This document shows positions 18,755-27,673 of a DNA stretch of 64,000 nt, piece by piece. Under the pieces are notes generated by a model. The model searched no databases. It was not told the DNA's origin and worked only from the letters and a program-made list of their open reading frames with translations. A program made the translations under genes and the position numbers. The DNA is from Lachnospiraceae bacterium. GTDB lineage: Bacteria; Bacillota; Clostridia; Lachnospirales; Lachnospiraceae. The stretch lies in contig JAAWCS010000048.1 of assembly GCA_022793375.1 (NCBI GenBank), positions 1 through 64,000 on the forward strand. The letters are read 5' to 3'. Every line of letters begins with the position of its first letter. The first letter of the stretch is position 1.

Positions 18755-19240
18755 ATGAGAACGATTGTATTGACAAGGATCGACGACCGCCTGATCCATG
18801 GACAGGTGGTAACGGCATGGGTGAAGCATGTCAACTGCAACCGGATTTTAGTCGTGGACGACCCGCTGACCAAGGACATTTTCATGCAGAAGATCCTGCG
18901 CAGCGCCGCGCCGGCCGGCATGGAACTAAAGGTCCTGGGGGCGCAGGAAGCGGCCGGGTATCTGGCGGAGGAAGCGGACCCCAAAGAACGGATCATGATT
19001 CTGGTAAAAGGCCCGGAGGTACTCGAAACGCTGGTGGATTCGGGGGTCCCCCTGCCGCAGGTGATCCTGGGAGGAATGGGCGCCAAAGCCGGGCGCAAAA
19101 AATTCAACCGCAACGTCTCGGCCAGCGAAAGCGAGGTCGCCTGCCTGAAGCGGCTGCTGGAAAAAGGATGCGCCCTGCAATACCAGCTGGTACCAGACGA
19201 AAAACCAACGCCACTGAGAGATCGGCTTTCAGGACCATGA
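18755..19240 (+). CDS. PTS mannose-family EIIB component
   Basis: 161-residue EIIB that passes phosphate from EIIA to the incoming sugar. The phosphorylated histidine is His15 in RIDDRLIHGQVVTAW, diagnostic of this family, which uses His rather than Cys. ILVVDDPLTKD and ILGGMGAKAGRKKF are further family stretches. It follows EIIA with one base between stop and start, preceded by GAGGTGG. A 74-base gap with a G+C-rich imperfect hairpin separates it from EIIC. Confidence 0.9.
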   Translation: MRTIVLTRIDDRLIHGQVVTAWVKHVNCNRILVVDDPLTKDIFMQKILRSAAPAGMELKVLGAQEAAGYLAEEADPKERIMILVKGPEVLETLVDSGVPLPQVILGGMGAKAGRKKFNRNVSASESEVACLKRLLEKGCALQYQLVPDEKPTPLRDRLSGP

Positions 19241-19314
19241 CGGCGCCCCGGGACGGCGGCCCCCCGCCAGGCGCATAAACACAAACAATCGTATTCTTAT
19301 AGGAGGGAAAAAGT

Positions 19315-20070
19315 ATGAGTGTATTTCAAGCTATTTTGTGCGGCCTGATCTACTATACAGGCAACGGCAATATTTTAGGCGGCTACGGCTACTATACGGC
19401 GTACCGGCCCCTGGTGGCCGGGTTTCTCACAGGCTGCATCCTGGGCGACCCGGTGACCGGAACAGTCATCGGCGGGACGATCAACCTGATGTACATTGGC
19501 GCGATTTCGGCCGGCGGCGCGCTGGCTTCGGACATGTGCCTGGCCGGGATCGTCGGCACGGCCGTCGGCATTACCAGCGGCCTGGCGCCGGAAGCGGCGA
19601 TGGCGGTGGCGGTGCCGATCGGGCTGTTGGGAACGCTGCTGTGGTTCGGCCGTCTGACCGTTGATACGATTTTTGTGCGCGGGGCGGAAAAGATGGTTGC
19701 CAAAGGGCAGACGGACAAGATCTGGATCATGGACTTTCTGCTGCCGCAGCTGATGCTGCTTGTGGTCACGGTCGTTCCCTGCGCGCTGGCCTGCTACTTC
19801 GGCGCGCAGTACATAGAGGGTTTTCTGAACATGCTGGGCAGCACGGTCCTCTCGGCGCTGATTACGATCGGCGGCATGATGCCGGCGCTTGGCGTGGCGA
19901 TCACGCTGAAGTTTATTTTTAAGGGAGATGCGAGGGTCTTTTTCCTGCTGGGCTTTTTGATGACCGCGTACCTGTCGCTCGGCATGACGGCCGTCGGTTT
20001 CTTCTCTGTCTGCATTGTCCTGATCTATATGCAGGTCACCAAGAATAAGGAGGTAGGGGTAAATGGCTAA
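19315..20070 (+). CDS. PTS mannose-family EIIC permease component
   Basis: 251-residue membrane protein of the mannose/sorbose EIIC family, forming the sugar channel with EIID. It is hydrophobic throughout, with GNILGGYGYYTAYRP, GCILGDPVTGTVIGGTINL and YIGAISAGGALASD, typical of the glycine-rich re-entrant and transport segments. The start ATG 19315 has AGGAGGGAAAA upstream. Its end overlaps EIID by 8 bases. Confidence 0.9.
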   Translation: MSVFQAILCGLIYYTGNGNILGGYGYYTAYRPLVAGFLTGCILGDPVTGTVIGGTINLMYIGAISAGGALASDMCLAGIVGTAVGITSGLAPEAAMAVAVPIGLLGTLLWFGRLTVDTIFVRGAEKMVAKGQTDKIWIMDFLLPQLMLLVVTVVPCALACYFGAQYIEGFLNMLGSTVLSALITIGGMMPALGVAITLKFIFKGDARVFFLLGFLMTAYLSLGMTAVGFFSVCIVLIYMQVTKNKEVGVNG

Positions 20071-20878
20071 ATTAACAAAAAAAGACGCGATCCGCACCTG
20101 GTTTACCTGGTTTATGTGCGCACAGGCCGCTTACAACTATGAAAGAATGCAGGGGCTGGGATTCCTGCACGCGATGTGCCCCTCTCTGGCAAAATTGTAC
20201 AAAGAAAACGAAGAAGGGCGCAAAGCGGCGATGGAACGCCACCTGGATTTCTTTAATACGGAGCCCTTCACCGGCGCTTCGATCGTCGGGTTATCGCTGG
20301 CAATGGAAGAAGAGATTTCCGAGGGGAAAGATATAGATCCCGACGCGATCCGCTCCTTAAAAACCGGCATGATGGGGCCCCTGGCCGGTATCGGCGATTC
20401 GGTCGTTCAGGGCGTGGTGATCCCGCTGCTTCTGATCTTTGCCATCAATTTTGCCATGCAGGGCGTGGTGGCGGCGCCGGTCATTTACATGCTGGTAACG
20501 CTGGTGATGACCGTCGGCTATTCGTATTCGATGTTTATGCTGGGCTATAAAAAAGGGCACGACGCCATTTTAAATATGCTTGAAAGCGGGGTAATCGACA
20601 AAGTCATAAACGGCGCCAGCATGCTGGGCTGCATGGTACTGGGGGCCCTGGTCTGCAACTATGTGTCGCTCAACTGCGGAATTGTCATCGAACAGGCAAA
20701 CGGAGTCTACTTTAATCTTCAGGAAAGCCTGTTTGACGCGATCCTTCCGGGTATGCTGCCGCTGCTGTTGACGATGGGCTGCCTGTGGCTGCTGAAAAAG
20801 GGAAAATCGACGGTCTGGGTCCTGGTGTTTATCATTGTGCTGGGCGCCGCCGGTTCGGCTTTGGGGATTTTTGCATAA
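20063..20878 (+). CDS. PTS mannose-family EIID component
   Basis: 271-residue EIID, the second membrane partner of the mannose-family permease. Family signs are the N-terminal NYERMQGLGFLHAMCP, then FFNTEPFTGASIVGLSLAMEE and KTGMMGPLAGIGDSVVQG. It has the usual long soluble N-terminal part followed by hydrophobic segments and a C-terminal membrane anchor. The start sits in the end of EIIC with AAGGAGGTAGGGG upstream. A perfect intercistronic hairpin (20908-20932) separates it from the aldolase. Confidence 0.9.
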   Translation: MAKLTKKDAIRTWFTWFMCAQAAYNYERMQGLGFLHAMCPSLAKLYKENEEGRKAAMERHLDFFNTEPFTGASIVGLSLAMEEEISEGKDIDPDAIRSLKTGMMGPLAGIGDSVVQGVVIPLLLIFAINFAMQGVVAAPVIYMLVTLVMTVGYSYSMFMLGYKKGHDAILNMLESGVIDKVINGASMLGCMVLGALVCNYVSLNCGIVIEQANGVYFNLQESLFDAILPGMLPLLLTMGCLWLLKKGKSTVWVLVFIIVLGAAGSALGIFA

Positions 20879-20907
20879 AATCAGAATGAGTATCACAAAA
20901 GTATCTT

Positions 20908-20932
20908 TCATGCCCGATAAACAAGGGCATGA
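20908..20932 (+). other. intercistronic hairpin between EIID and aldolase genes
   Basis: TCATGCCC (20908-20915) and GGGCATGA (20925-20932) form a perfect 8-bp stem with a 9-base loop and no T-tract. It may protect or process the mRNA between the transport genes and the metabolic genes rather than terminate it. Confidence 0.5.
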
Positions 20933-20968
20933 TTTAGGGAAGTCGAAATAACGACAGGAGGAATAAGT

Positions 20969-21796
20969 ATGTTGGTATCAATGATCGAATCCATGAACAA
21001 AGCGCGGGAAAACGGCTACTGCGTCCCGGCCCTTTCGGCCGGCAACGAGCACATTCTGCGGGCCCTGATCGAAGCGGCCGAAGAAAAACGGTCGCCGCTT
21101 ATTGTTCTGTACATGTACGGAAATAATCCCGATATGATGTATTTTGGCAGGATGGTGCGCGATCTGGCCCTGCAGGCGAGCGTACCGGTCTCGGTTGTCC
21201 TGGACCATGGCGCAAAGTATGAGCATGCCGTCGCCGCGATCCGCGCCGGCTTTACCGATATCATGGTGGACCGTTCGGCTCTGCCGTATGAGGAAAACGT
21301 AGCCGAGGTAAGGGAGCTGGTAAAGATTGCGCACGCGGTGGGCGTCGGCGTGGAAGCGGAATTGGGACATGTCGGTTTTGACGGCGATCTGAGCCAGAAC
21401 GTATTTACCGTTCCCTCGGAGGCGGTCAGCTATGTGGCGGAAACCGGCGTGGATGCGTTGGCGGTCGCCATTGGCACGTCGCACGGCAAATACAGGGGAG
21501 AACCCAGGCTGCAGTTTGACCTTTTGAAGGAACTGCGGGAACAGGTCCCGGTCCCTTTAGTGCTGCACGGCGGTTCCGGTACGGGAGACACGAACTTGCG
21601 CAAAGCCTGCCGGATGGGAATCTGTAAGCTGAACGTGGCCTTTGAGCTGTATCACGGCGCGCTGGAGGTAATGAACGGAGAAGAATTCCGCCAGGACCCG
21701 TATGCGGAATACGGTCTGTACAATTATATGACAAAGGGAATCCAGGACGTGGCCAGGCGCATCATGGATGTATGCGGTTCGACAGACAAGGCGTGA
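20969..21796 (+). CDS. class II fructose-bisphosphate/tagatose-bisphosphate-type aldolase
   Basis: 275-residue zinc aldolase of the FbaA/GatY/KbaY family, cleaving a ketose (bis)phosphate to dihydroxyacetone phosphate and an aldehyde. The metal ligands are visible as His80 (LDHGAKYEH), His172 (IGTSHGKY) and His200 (VLHGGSGTG), the last also starting the phosphate-binding loop. The start ATG 20969 has AGGAGG upstream. It lies between the PTS transporter and two dehydrogenases, so it probably splits the phosphorylated intermediate made from the imported sugar or polyol. The exact substrate cannot be read from sequence. Confidence 0.85.
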   Translation: MLVSMIESMNKARENGYCVPALSAGNEHILRALIEAAEEKRSPLIVLYMYGNNPDMMYFGRMVRDLALQASVPVSVVLDHGAKYEHAVAAIRAGFTDIMVDRSALPYEENVAEVRELVKIAHAVGVGVEAELGHVGFDGDLSQNVFTVPSEAVSYVAETGVDALAVAIGTSHGKYRGEPRLQFDLLKELREQVPVPLVLHGGSGTGDTNLRKACRMGICKLNVAFELYHGALEVMNGEEFRQDPYAEYGLYNYMTKGIQDVARRIMDVCGSTDKA

Positions 21797-21814
21797 CAGG
21801 AGGATAGAAGTATT

Positions 21815-22967
21815 ATGCTGGAAAATTTTGTATTCCATAACCCGACGACAATGGTCTTTGGCAAGGATACCGAAAACAATGTGGGCGGGATGGTAAAAAA
21901 ATACGCGGACAAGTGCCTGATCCATCACGACGGCGGCGCTTATTTGGAAGCGCTCCTAGAGCGCGTGCGCCGGTCGCTTAAAGAAGCGGGCGTGGAGGTG
22001 TTTGAACTGGGCGGCGTCCGCCCGAACCCCAGGCTGAGCCTTATGCGTGAGGGCATGCGCATGTGCCGGGAAAATGAAATCGGCTTTGTATTGGCAGTCG
22101 GCGGCGGCTCGGTCATGGACAGCGCCAAGTTTATCTCGCTCGGCACTTATTATGAAGGCGACGTGTGGAACTACCAGAGTTTCACACCGGTCGCCGGCCG
22201 GGTGCTGCCGCATGGCTGCATCTGCACGCTGCTGTGCGATGGTCGTCAACGACGAGGGCGGGTTTGAAGTGAAGCATTCGTTTTTTGCCGAGGAGATCAA
22301 GTTTGATTTCTGCATCATCAATCCGGAACTGACCTACACGCTGCCGGCGAAGCAGACGGCCTCGGGCGCGATGGATATTATTTCCCATTATATGGAATCG
22401 TATTTTACTTCCACGAAAGACGCGGAAATGCTGATGGGGATTGCGGAGACCGGGATCAACGTCATCAAGAAGAACGTGCGGATCGTCCTGCAAAATCCCC
22501 AAGACTATACGGCCCGCTCCAATATGCTGCAGGCGGCGTATTATCCGATGGACGGCGCCATGTACGCCGGGACCGTATCCGACTGGGCGGTCCACGGAAT
22601 CGAGAACCCGATGACAGTCACCTATCGCTCGACGCACGGCCTGATGCTGGGCATCATGACGCCGGCCTGGATGAAGTATTGCTATAAGCGCAACCTTCCG
22701 CTGTTTGCCCGCTTCTGCGTCAACTGCCTGGGTGCGAAGATGGATTACATGCATCCGGAAATCACGATTGAAGAAGGCATCGGTAACCTGGAAGCCTTCC
22801 TGCGCACGATCGGCCTGCCGACGCGCCTGAGCGAAATCGGCATCGACGACAGCCAGTTTGAGCGGATTGCGCAGATGGCGGTGGACGGGGCGTTCGGAGG
22901 AAAGGTGGGCGGCGTGTCGCAGCTTACGAAAGAGGAGGTAATCAAGATTTACCGGCTGGCTTTGTAA
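21815..22967 (+). pseudogene. iron-containing alcohol dehydrogenase (butanol-dehydrogenase-like) with a frameshifting deletion
   Basis: Two overlapping frames make one iron-dependent dehydrogenase of the YqhD/BdhA type. The first (from ATG 21815) has the NAD-binding VLAVGGGSVMDSAKF and runs to HGCICTLL, then drifts into nonsense and stops at 22265-22267. The second resumes at about 22241 with VVNDEGGFEVKHSF and ends at 22967, including metal ligands in GAMDIISHYMESYF and YRSTHGLMLG. The stretch that should join them, normally PAAGSE followed by several residues, is missing, so about 25-35 bases appear deleted out of frame. The enzyme is probably inactive unless this is an assembly error. The rest of the operon is intact. 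Confidence 0.8.
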
Positions 22968-23026
22968 GCGCGGTGTCCCATTATGCCCTGGAAACATGGA
23001 TAAACAGAGAAGATGAGGTGTTAGGA

Positions 23027-24091
23027 ATGAGTGAAACGATGAAAGCCGTCGTGATTGCGGACGATCACAAGGCGGAAGTAAGAGAAGTAAAAAAACCGCA
23101 GCCGGAGGCCGGCAAGATATTGATGAAAGTGCATGCCTGCGCCCTGTGTACGTTTGAACAGCGCATGTTCACCCGCGATTCGCATATGCCGCTGCCGATT
23201 GTCAGCGGCCATGAGGTGGTCGGCGAAGTGGCGGCCGTCGGACCCGGTATCCGCGAGAGCGAGTATCCGGCCGGCAAAAAGGTGGCGGCGCGCCTGTTAT
23301 ATGCCTGCGGCAGGTGTTATTTCTGCCGCCGGGGCGAGGAGAACCTCTGCGAAAACAGCAACAGCCAGGCGACGAAGCTGGAAGCGGCCGACGGCTCCGA
23401 AAAGATCCTCTCGATCGGCGGGCTGTGCGAGTATGTAAACGTATTGCCGTCGCAGATTTTTATGATTCCCGATACGATTCCCGATAACCGGGCCTGTTTT
23501 GCGGAGCCGATCGCCTGCGTGTTAAAGAGTATTGAGAGGGGCCATATTGAACTGGGCGACGATGTGTTAGTCATCGGCGGCGGCATCATGGGACAGCTGC
23601 ATGTGATGGCGGCAAAACTTTCGGGCGCCCGTGTGATTATGAGCGAACCGGATCCGGCCCGCCGCAAAATGGCCGAAGAACTGGGCTGCGATATCACGTT
23701 TAATCCGCTGGAGCAGGAACCGATCGCCTTTGTCAAGAGTCTGACAGATGGCCGGGGTGCCGAGGTCGTGTTTAACACGACGCCGATCTCTGCCGTGGCG
23801 GCGCAGGCGGTTCAGATGGCAGCGCCGATGGGACGTATAGTCATGTACAGTTCACAGCACCCCGACAAACCGATTGAGATCAGCCCGAACTGGCTGCACA
23901 GCAGCGAAGCGGTCATCACCGGGGCGGTGAGTCCCAGCGTGCGCTCGTTTGACCGGGCCGTGAACCTGCTGTCAAAGGGCTTGATCGATCCGAGCCGGCT
24001 GATAAGCGGCGAATTTGCGGCCGAAGAGGCGCAGGCTGCCTTTGAGACGGCCATACGTCCGGACACATTCCGCTGCATTATTAAGCTGTAA
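23027..24091 (+). CDS. zinc-dependent medium-chain dehydrogenase, polyol/threonine dehydrogenase-like
   Basis: 354-residue member of the medium-chain dehydrogenase family. Catalytic zinc residues appear in CALCTFEQRMF and in SGHEVVGEVAAVG; the structural zinc cluster is CGRCYFCRRGEENLC. The Rossmann fingerprint VLVIGGGIMGQLHV is followed by an acidic residue in IMSEPDPARRK, suggesting NAD rather than NADP. The frame is open to 22973, but ATG 23027 has a better ribosome site and gives a normal N-terminus. Its place after the aldolase suggests oxidation of a polyol or polyol phosphate to the ketose form cleaved by the aldolase; that order is inference. Confidence 0.85.
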   Translation: MSETMKAVVIADDHKAEVREVKKPQPEAGKILMKVHACALCTFEQRMFTRDSHMPLPIVSGHEVVGEVAAVGPGIRESEYPAGKKVAARLLYACGRCYFCRRGEENLCENSNSQATKLEAADGSEKILSIGGLCEYVNVLPSQIFMIPDTIPDNRACFAEPIACVLKSIERGHIELGDDVLVIGGGIMGQLHVMAAKLSGARVIMSEPDPARRKMAEELGCDITFNPLEQEPIAFVKSLTDGRGAEVVFNTTPISAVAAQAVQMAAPMGRIVMYSSQHPDKPIEISPNWLHSSEAVITGAVSPSVRSFDRAVNLLSKGLIDPSRLISGEFAAEEAQAAFETAIRPDTFRCIIKL

Positions 24092-24104
24092 GGAGAGCGT
24101 TTCC

Positions 24105-24419
24105 ATGTATCGACTGGAAACAGAAGTGCTGACGCCGACCGGGCTGCACGCCGGCCCGGCGAGACAATTTGTGCAGCTGGCGCGCCGATATCCCTGCGAG
24201 GTCAAAATCCTTTTCCGGGGACGGGAGTACGACGCCAAATCGATGATCGGCGTCCTGGGAGCGGGGATCAACCGCCATGACCGGATCCGGATTGTCTGTA
24301 AAGGCCAGGGGGAGGAGGAACTTTGCCGGGCGCTGGCCGATCTTGTCCGGCAGGATATGAACGCGTTTCAGGTGCAGCAGATGCAAAAACAAACAGAGAA
24401 CCAGCCGCCGCAGGCGTGA
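24105..24419 (+). CDS. HPr-family phosphocarrier protein dedicated to this PTS
   Basis: 104-residue HPr-like protein. The phosphorylatable histidine is exactly His15 in GLHAGPARQF, and the regulatory serine position is Ser46 in AKSMIGVLGAGI, so it could take phosphate from Enzyme I and perhaps from HPr kinase. It is about 15 residues longer than standard HPr, with a Gln-rich tail. Start ATG 24105 has AAGGAGAG upstream; the frame is open further but overlaps the dehydrogenase. It ends the operon, followed by a strong terminator. An operon-specific HPr suggests partial insulation of this sugar system from the general PTS. Confidence 0.9.
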   Translation: MYRLETEVLTPTGLHAGPARQFVQLARRYPCEVKILFRGREYDAKSMIGVLGAGINRHDRIRIVCKGQGEEELCRALADLVRQDMNAFQVQQMQKQTENQPPQA

Positions 24420-24435
24420 CGGCTGAGAGAAAAGG

Positions 24436-24470
24436 CCGCCGGTTTGCGGGATAGGGACCGGCGGTTTTTT
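24436..24470 (+). terminator. intrinsic terminator of the PTS operon
   Basis: CCGCCGGT (24436-24443) pairs perfectly with ACCGGCGG (24457-24464), directly followed by six T (24465-24470). Confidence 0.9.
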
Positions 24471-24606
24471 GGACTGCGGGAAAAATAAACCGGGCGCAGG
24501 CTGCTCAACCGGACGATGCGGGCAGATTTTTGCGGCTGCCGATAACTTGTTTCCGGCCATTCCTCCCGCGTAACACTTCCGCAATGATTTTGTAACACGA
24601 ATTTAC

Positions 24607-24635
24607 TTTTCAAATTGCCATAAAACGGTTATACT
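24607..24635 (+). promoter_or_regulatory. sigma-A-type promoter for the M16C peptidase gene
   Basis: TTTTCA (24607-24612), a 17-base spacer and TATACT (24630-24635) lie 37 bases before the start codon. Confidence 0.5.
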
Positions 24636-24671
24636 GGACAGAGACAATTTGATAGCAGGAAGGAGAACACA

Positions 24672-27659
24672 ATGGATTTTTTGACGGAGAGAGAGCAGGC
24701 GGCGTCCCTGGAGGCCCAGGCGGCGACCGAAGAGACCGTGCGCCGGGTGCGTAGCCTGCAGGCATATGAGGTGGTAAAGGACGAGTGGATCGAAGAGCTG
24801 AATTCACGGGCGCTCGTGTGCCGTCATAAAAAGAGCGGCGCGCGGCTGTTTTTATTGTCCAACGACGACAAAAATAAAGTCTTTATGATCGGTTTCCGCA
24901 CGCCGCCGGCCGACAGTACCGGCGTACCTCATATCCTGGAGCACAGCGTGCTGTGCGGCTCCCGCAAATTTCCGGCCAAGGATCCGTTTGTCGAGCTCGT
25001 AAAAGGCTCCTTAAATACCTTTCTCAATGCCATGACGTATCCGGATAAGACCGTTTATCCGATCGCCAGCTGCAATGACAAGGATTTTCAGAATTTGATG
25101 GACGTCTACATGGACGCGGTGCTGCACCCGAATATCTGCGCCAACGAAAAGATTTTTTTGCAGGAGGGCTGGCATTACGAACTGGAGGAAGAGGACGCCC
25201 CGCTGAAGATCAACGGCGTGGTGTACAATGAAATGATCGGCGCCTACTCGCAGCCGGAAAGCATGCTGGAAGCGCAGGTCGGCAAAGCGCTGTTTCCCGA
25301 TACCTGTTACAGCCGGGACTCCGGCGGGGACCCGGAGGCGATCCCCGATCTGACTTACGAGGGCTTTCAGGATTTTTACCATCGCTATTATCATCCGTCG
25401 AACAGCTACATTTATCTGTACGGCGATATGGATATGGCCGAAAAACTGGCCTGGCTGGACGAAGCGTATTTAAAGGAGTATGAGCGGCAGGATATCGATT
25501 CCGAAATTCCGTTCCAGAAACCGTTTGACGCGCCGGTGGAGCGTGCGTTTTACTATCCGCTGACCGATGAAGAGGAGGAGGGGCAGACGTATCTGTCCTG
25601 GAACGCGGTCGTGGGCACGGATCTGGACCCGAAGCTCTACGTGGCATTCCAGATTTTGGAGTACGCCATTTTGACGGCGCCGGGCGCGCCTTTAAAGCAG
25701 GCGCTTTTGGATGCCGGGATCGGCAAGGACGTGCTGGGCGGCTACAACAACGGCGTTCTCCAGCCCTATTTCAGCGTCATTGCCAAAAACGCCGAGGACA
25801 GCCAGAAGGAGCCGTTTTTAAAAGTAGTAAAAGAGGAGCTGGAGCGGCTGGCCAAAGAGGGCATTAACCGCAAATCCCTGCTGGCCGGTCTGAATTACTA
25901 TGAATTCAAATATCGCGAAGCGGACTACGGCTCCTTCCCCAAGGGGCTGATGTACGGCCTGCAGTGTTTTGACAGCTGGCTTTACGACGAGACGGAACCG
26001 CTTATGCATCTGGCGTATGGGGAGTCCTTCCGCTTTTTGCACAGGGAGCTGGAAAACGGCTACTTTGAATCGCTGATTCGCGAATATCTGCTGGATAATC
26101 CGCACCAGGCCGTGGTGACGGCGCGGCCGAAAAAAGGGCTGAACGAAGAAAAAGACGCGGCGCTGGCCCAAAGACTGGCAGAATTCAAGGATTCCCTGTC
26201 GCAAGAAGCGCGGCAGGAACTGGTGCAAAAAACGCACGAACTGCAGGCGTATCAGGAGACGCCCAACACGCCGCAGGAACTTGCAAAGATTCCGATGCTG
26301 GCCAGAGAGGATATCGACCAGGCGATCCAGCCGCTGAATGTCAAAGAATCGGAACAGGCCGGGGTGACGGTACTGCACCATGAGATGTTTACAGCCGGGA
26401 TCGGCTATCTGCGGCTCTTATTTAATATCGAAGCCGTTGCCGACGAGGACCTGCCCTGCCTGGGGCTCTTGCGCACCGTGCTGGGCTACATGGATACGAA
26501 AAAATACGGATACCGCGAATTGTTTAACGAGGTTTATATCCAGACCGGCGGCATTTCGATGGGCCTTAACACCTATACCGACGAGAAGGACGGCGGCCGT
26601 TACCGGGCGATGTTTGAGGTGACGGCGCGGACCTTCTATGAAAAGATAGACGTTACCCTGGAACTGATCCGGGAGATGCTCAAGGATACGGTGTTTGAGG
26701 ATGAAAAGCGCCTGCGGGAGATCGTCGCGGAGAACAAGTCCCGGGCGCAGATGCGCCTGATGTCGGCGGGCCATTCGGCGGCCGTACTGCGGGCTACGTC
26801 GTATTTTTCACAGACGGCGCAGATCGGCGAGCAGACCGGCGGGATCGGCTATTATAAATATCTGGAGGATCTGGACGCCCATTTTGACGAGAAGAAGGAT
26901 GAGACGATCGCCAGGCTTAAAAAACTTACGCAGCAGCTCTTTACGGCCGACCGTCTGCTGGTTAGCTATACGGCCGATGAAGAGGGATTTGCGGGACTAA
27001 AGCAGGAACTGCCGGGCTTTGTAAAGGAACTGTACGCCGGAGGGTGGCCGGCTGTAAAGCGGGAGCTTCCCCGGGAAAAGAAAAACGAGGGCTTCCTATC
27101 GTCCTCGGGCGTACAGTACGTGGCCCAGTGCGGCAATTACAAGACGGGCGGCTTTGCGTATACGGGCGCGCTGCGGATTCTCAAGGTGATGCTGTCCTAT
27201 GACTATCTGTGGATTCAGCTGCGCGTCAAGGGCGGGGCTTACGGCTGTATGAGCGGCTTTGCCAGGACCGGCGACAGCTATTTTGTGTCTTACCGCGATC
27301 CGCATCTGAAGAATACGCTTGCGGTTTATCAGGGTATTCCGGCGTATCTGCGCGGATTTGAAGCGGACGAGCGGGAAATGACGAAATATATTATCGGTAC
27401 GATCAGCGAAATGGATACGCCGCTGAATCCTTCGGCAAGGGGCGGCCGTTCGCTGTCGGCGTGGCTGTGCCATCTGACGGAGGAACAGCTTCAAAAAGAA
27501 CGCCGGCAGGTGCTGACGGCCCAGCCGGAGGATATCCGGGCACTGGCGCCTTTGATGGAAGCGATCCTCAGAGAGGACAGCGTCTGCGTGGTGGGAAGCG
27601 CGCAGAAGTGCCGTGAGGACGCGTCCGTGCTGGGCGAGCTGCGCAACCTGTTTGCGTAG
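24672..27659 (+). CDS. M16C-family zinc metallopeptidase (insulinase/presequence protease-like)
   Basis: 995-residue pitrilysin-family peptidase of the M16C (PreP/HypA) branch, which degrades peptides inside a closed two-half chamber. The inverted zinc motif HILEH is at residues 87-91, followed by the family stretch CGSRKFPAKDPFVELVKGSLNT; the third zinc ligand is probably the Glu of YNEMIGAYS. The single polypeptide contains both halves, the second carrying the Arg/Tyr-containing GGAYGCMSG region. There is no signal peptide, so it is cytoplasmic. The start has AGGAAGGAG upstream. It precedes era by 14 bases and may be co-transcribed. Confidence 0.9.
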   Translation: MDFLTEREQAASLEAQAATEETVRRVRSLQAYEVVKDEWIEELNSRALVCRHKKSGARLFLLSNDDKNKVFMIGFRTPPADSTGVPHILEHSVLCGSRKFPAKDPFVELVKGSLNTFLNAMTYPDKTVYPIASCNDKDFQNLMDVYMDAVLHPNICANEKIFLQEGWHYELEEEDAPLKINGVVYNEMIGAYSQPESMLEAQVGKALFPDTCYSRDSGGDPEAIPDLTYEGFQDFYHRYYHPSNSYIYLYGDMDMAEKLAWLDEAYLKEYERQDIDSEIPFQKPFDAPVERAFYYPLTDEEEEGQTYLSWNAVVGTDLDPKLYVAFQILEYAILTAPGAPLKQALLDAGIGKDVLGGYNNGVLQPYFSVIAKNAEDSQKEPFLKVVKEELERLAKEGINRKSLLAGLNYYEFKYREADYGSFPKGLMYGLQCFDSWLYDETEPLMHLAYGESFRFLHRELENGYFESLIREYLLDNPHQAVVTARPKKGLNEEKDAALAQRLAEFKDSLSQEARQELVQKTHELQAYQETPNTPQELAKIPMLAREDIDQAIQPLNVKESEQAGVTVLHHEMFTAGIGYLRLLFNIEAVADEDLPCLGLLRTVLGYMDTKKYGYRELFNEVYIQTGGISMGLNTYTDEKDGGRYRAMFEVTARTFYEKIDVTLELIREMLKDTVFEDEKRLREIVAENKSRAQMRLMSAGHSAAVLRATSYFSQTAQIGEQTGGIGYYKYLEDLDAHFDEKKDETIARLKKLTQQLFTADRLLVSYTADEEGFAGLKQELPGFVKELYAGGWPAVKRELPREKKNEGFLSSSGVQYVAQCGNYKTGGFAYTGALRILKVMLSYDYLWIQLRVKGGAYGCMSGFARTGDSYFVSYRDPHLKNTLAVYQGIPAYLRGFEADEREMTKYIIGTISEMDTPLNPSARGGRSLSAWLCHLTEEQLQKERRQVLTAQPEDIRALAPLMEAILREDSVCVVGSAQKCREDASVLGELRNLFA

Positions 27660-27673
27660 GGAAAGGGAGAGGC

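Noticed and set aside
19241-19314. G+C-rich hairpin between EIIB and EIIC considered as a terminator.
   Set aside because: Imperfect stem without a T-tract inside an evident operon.
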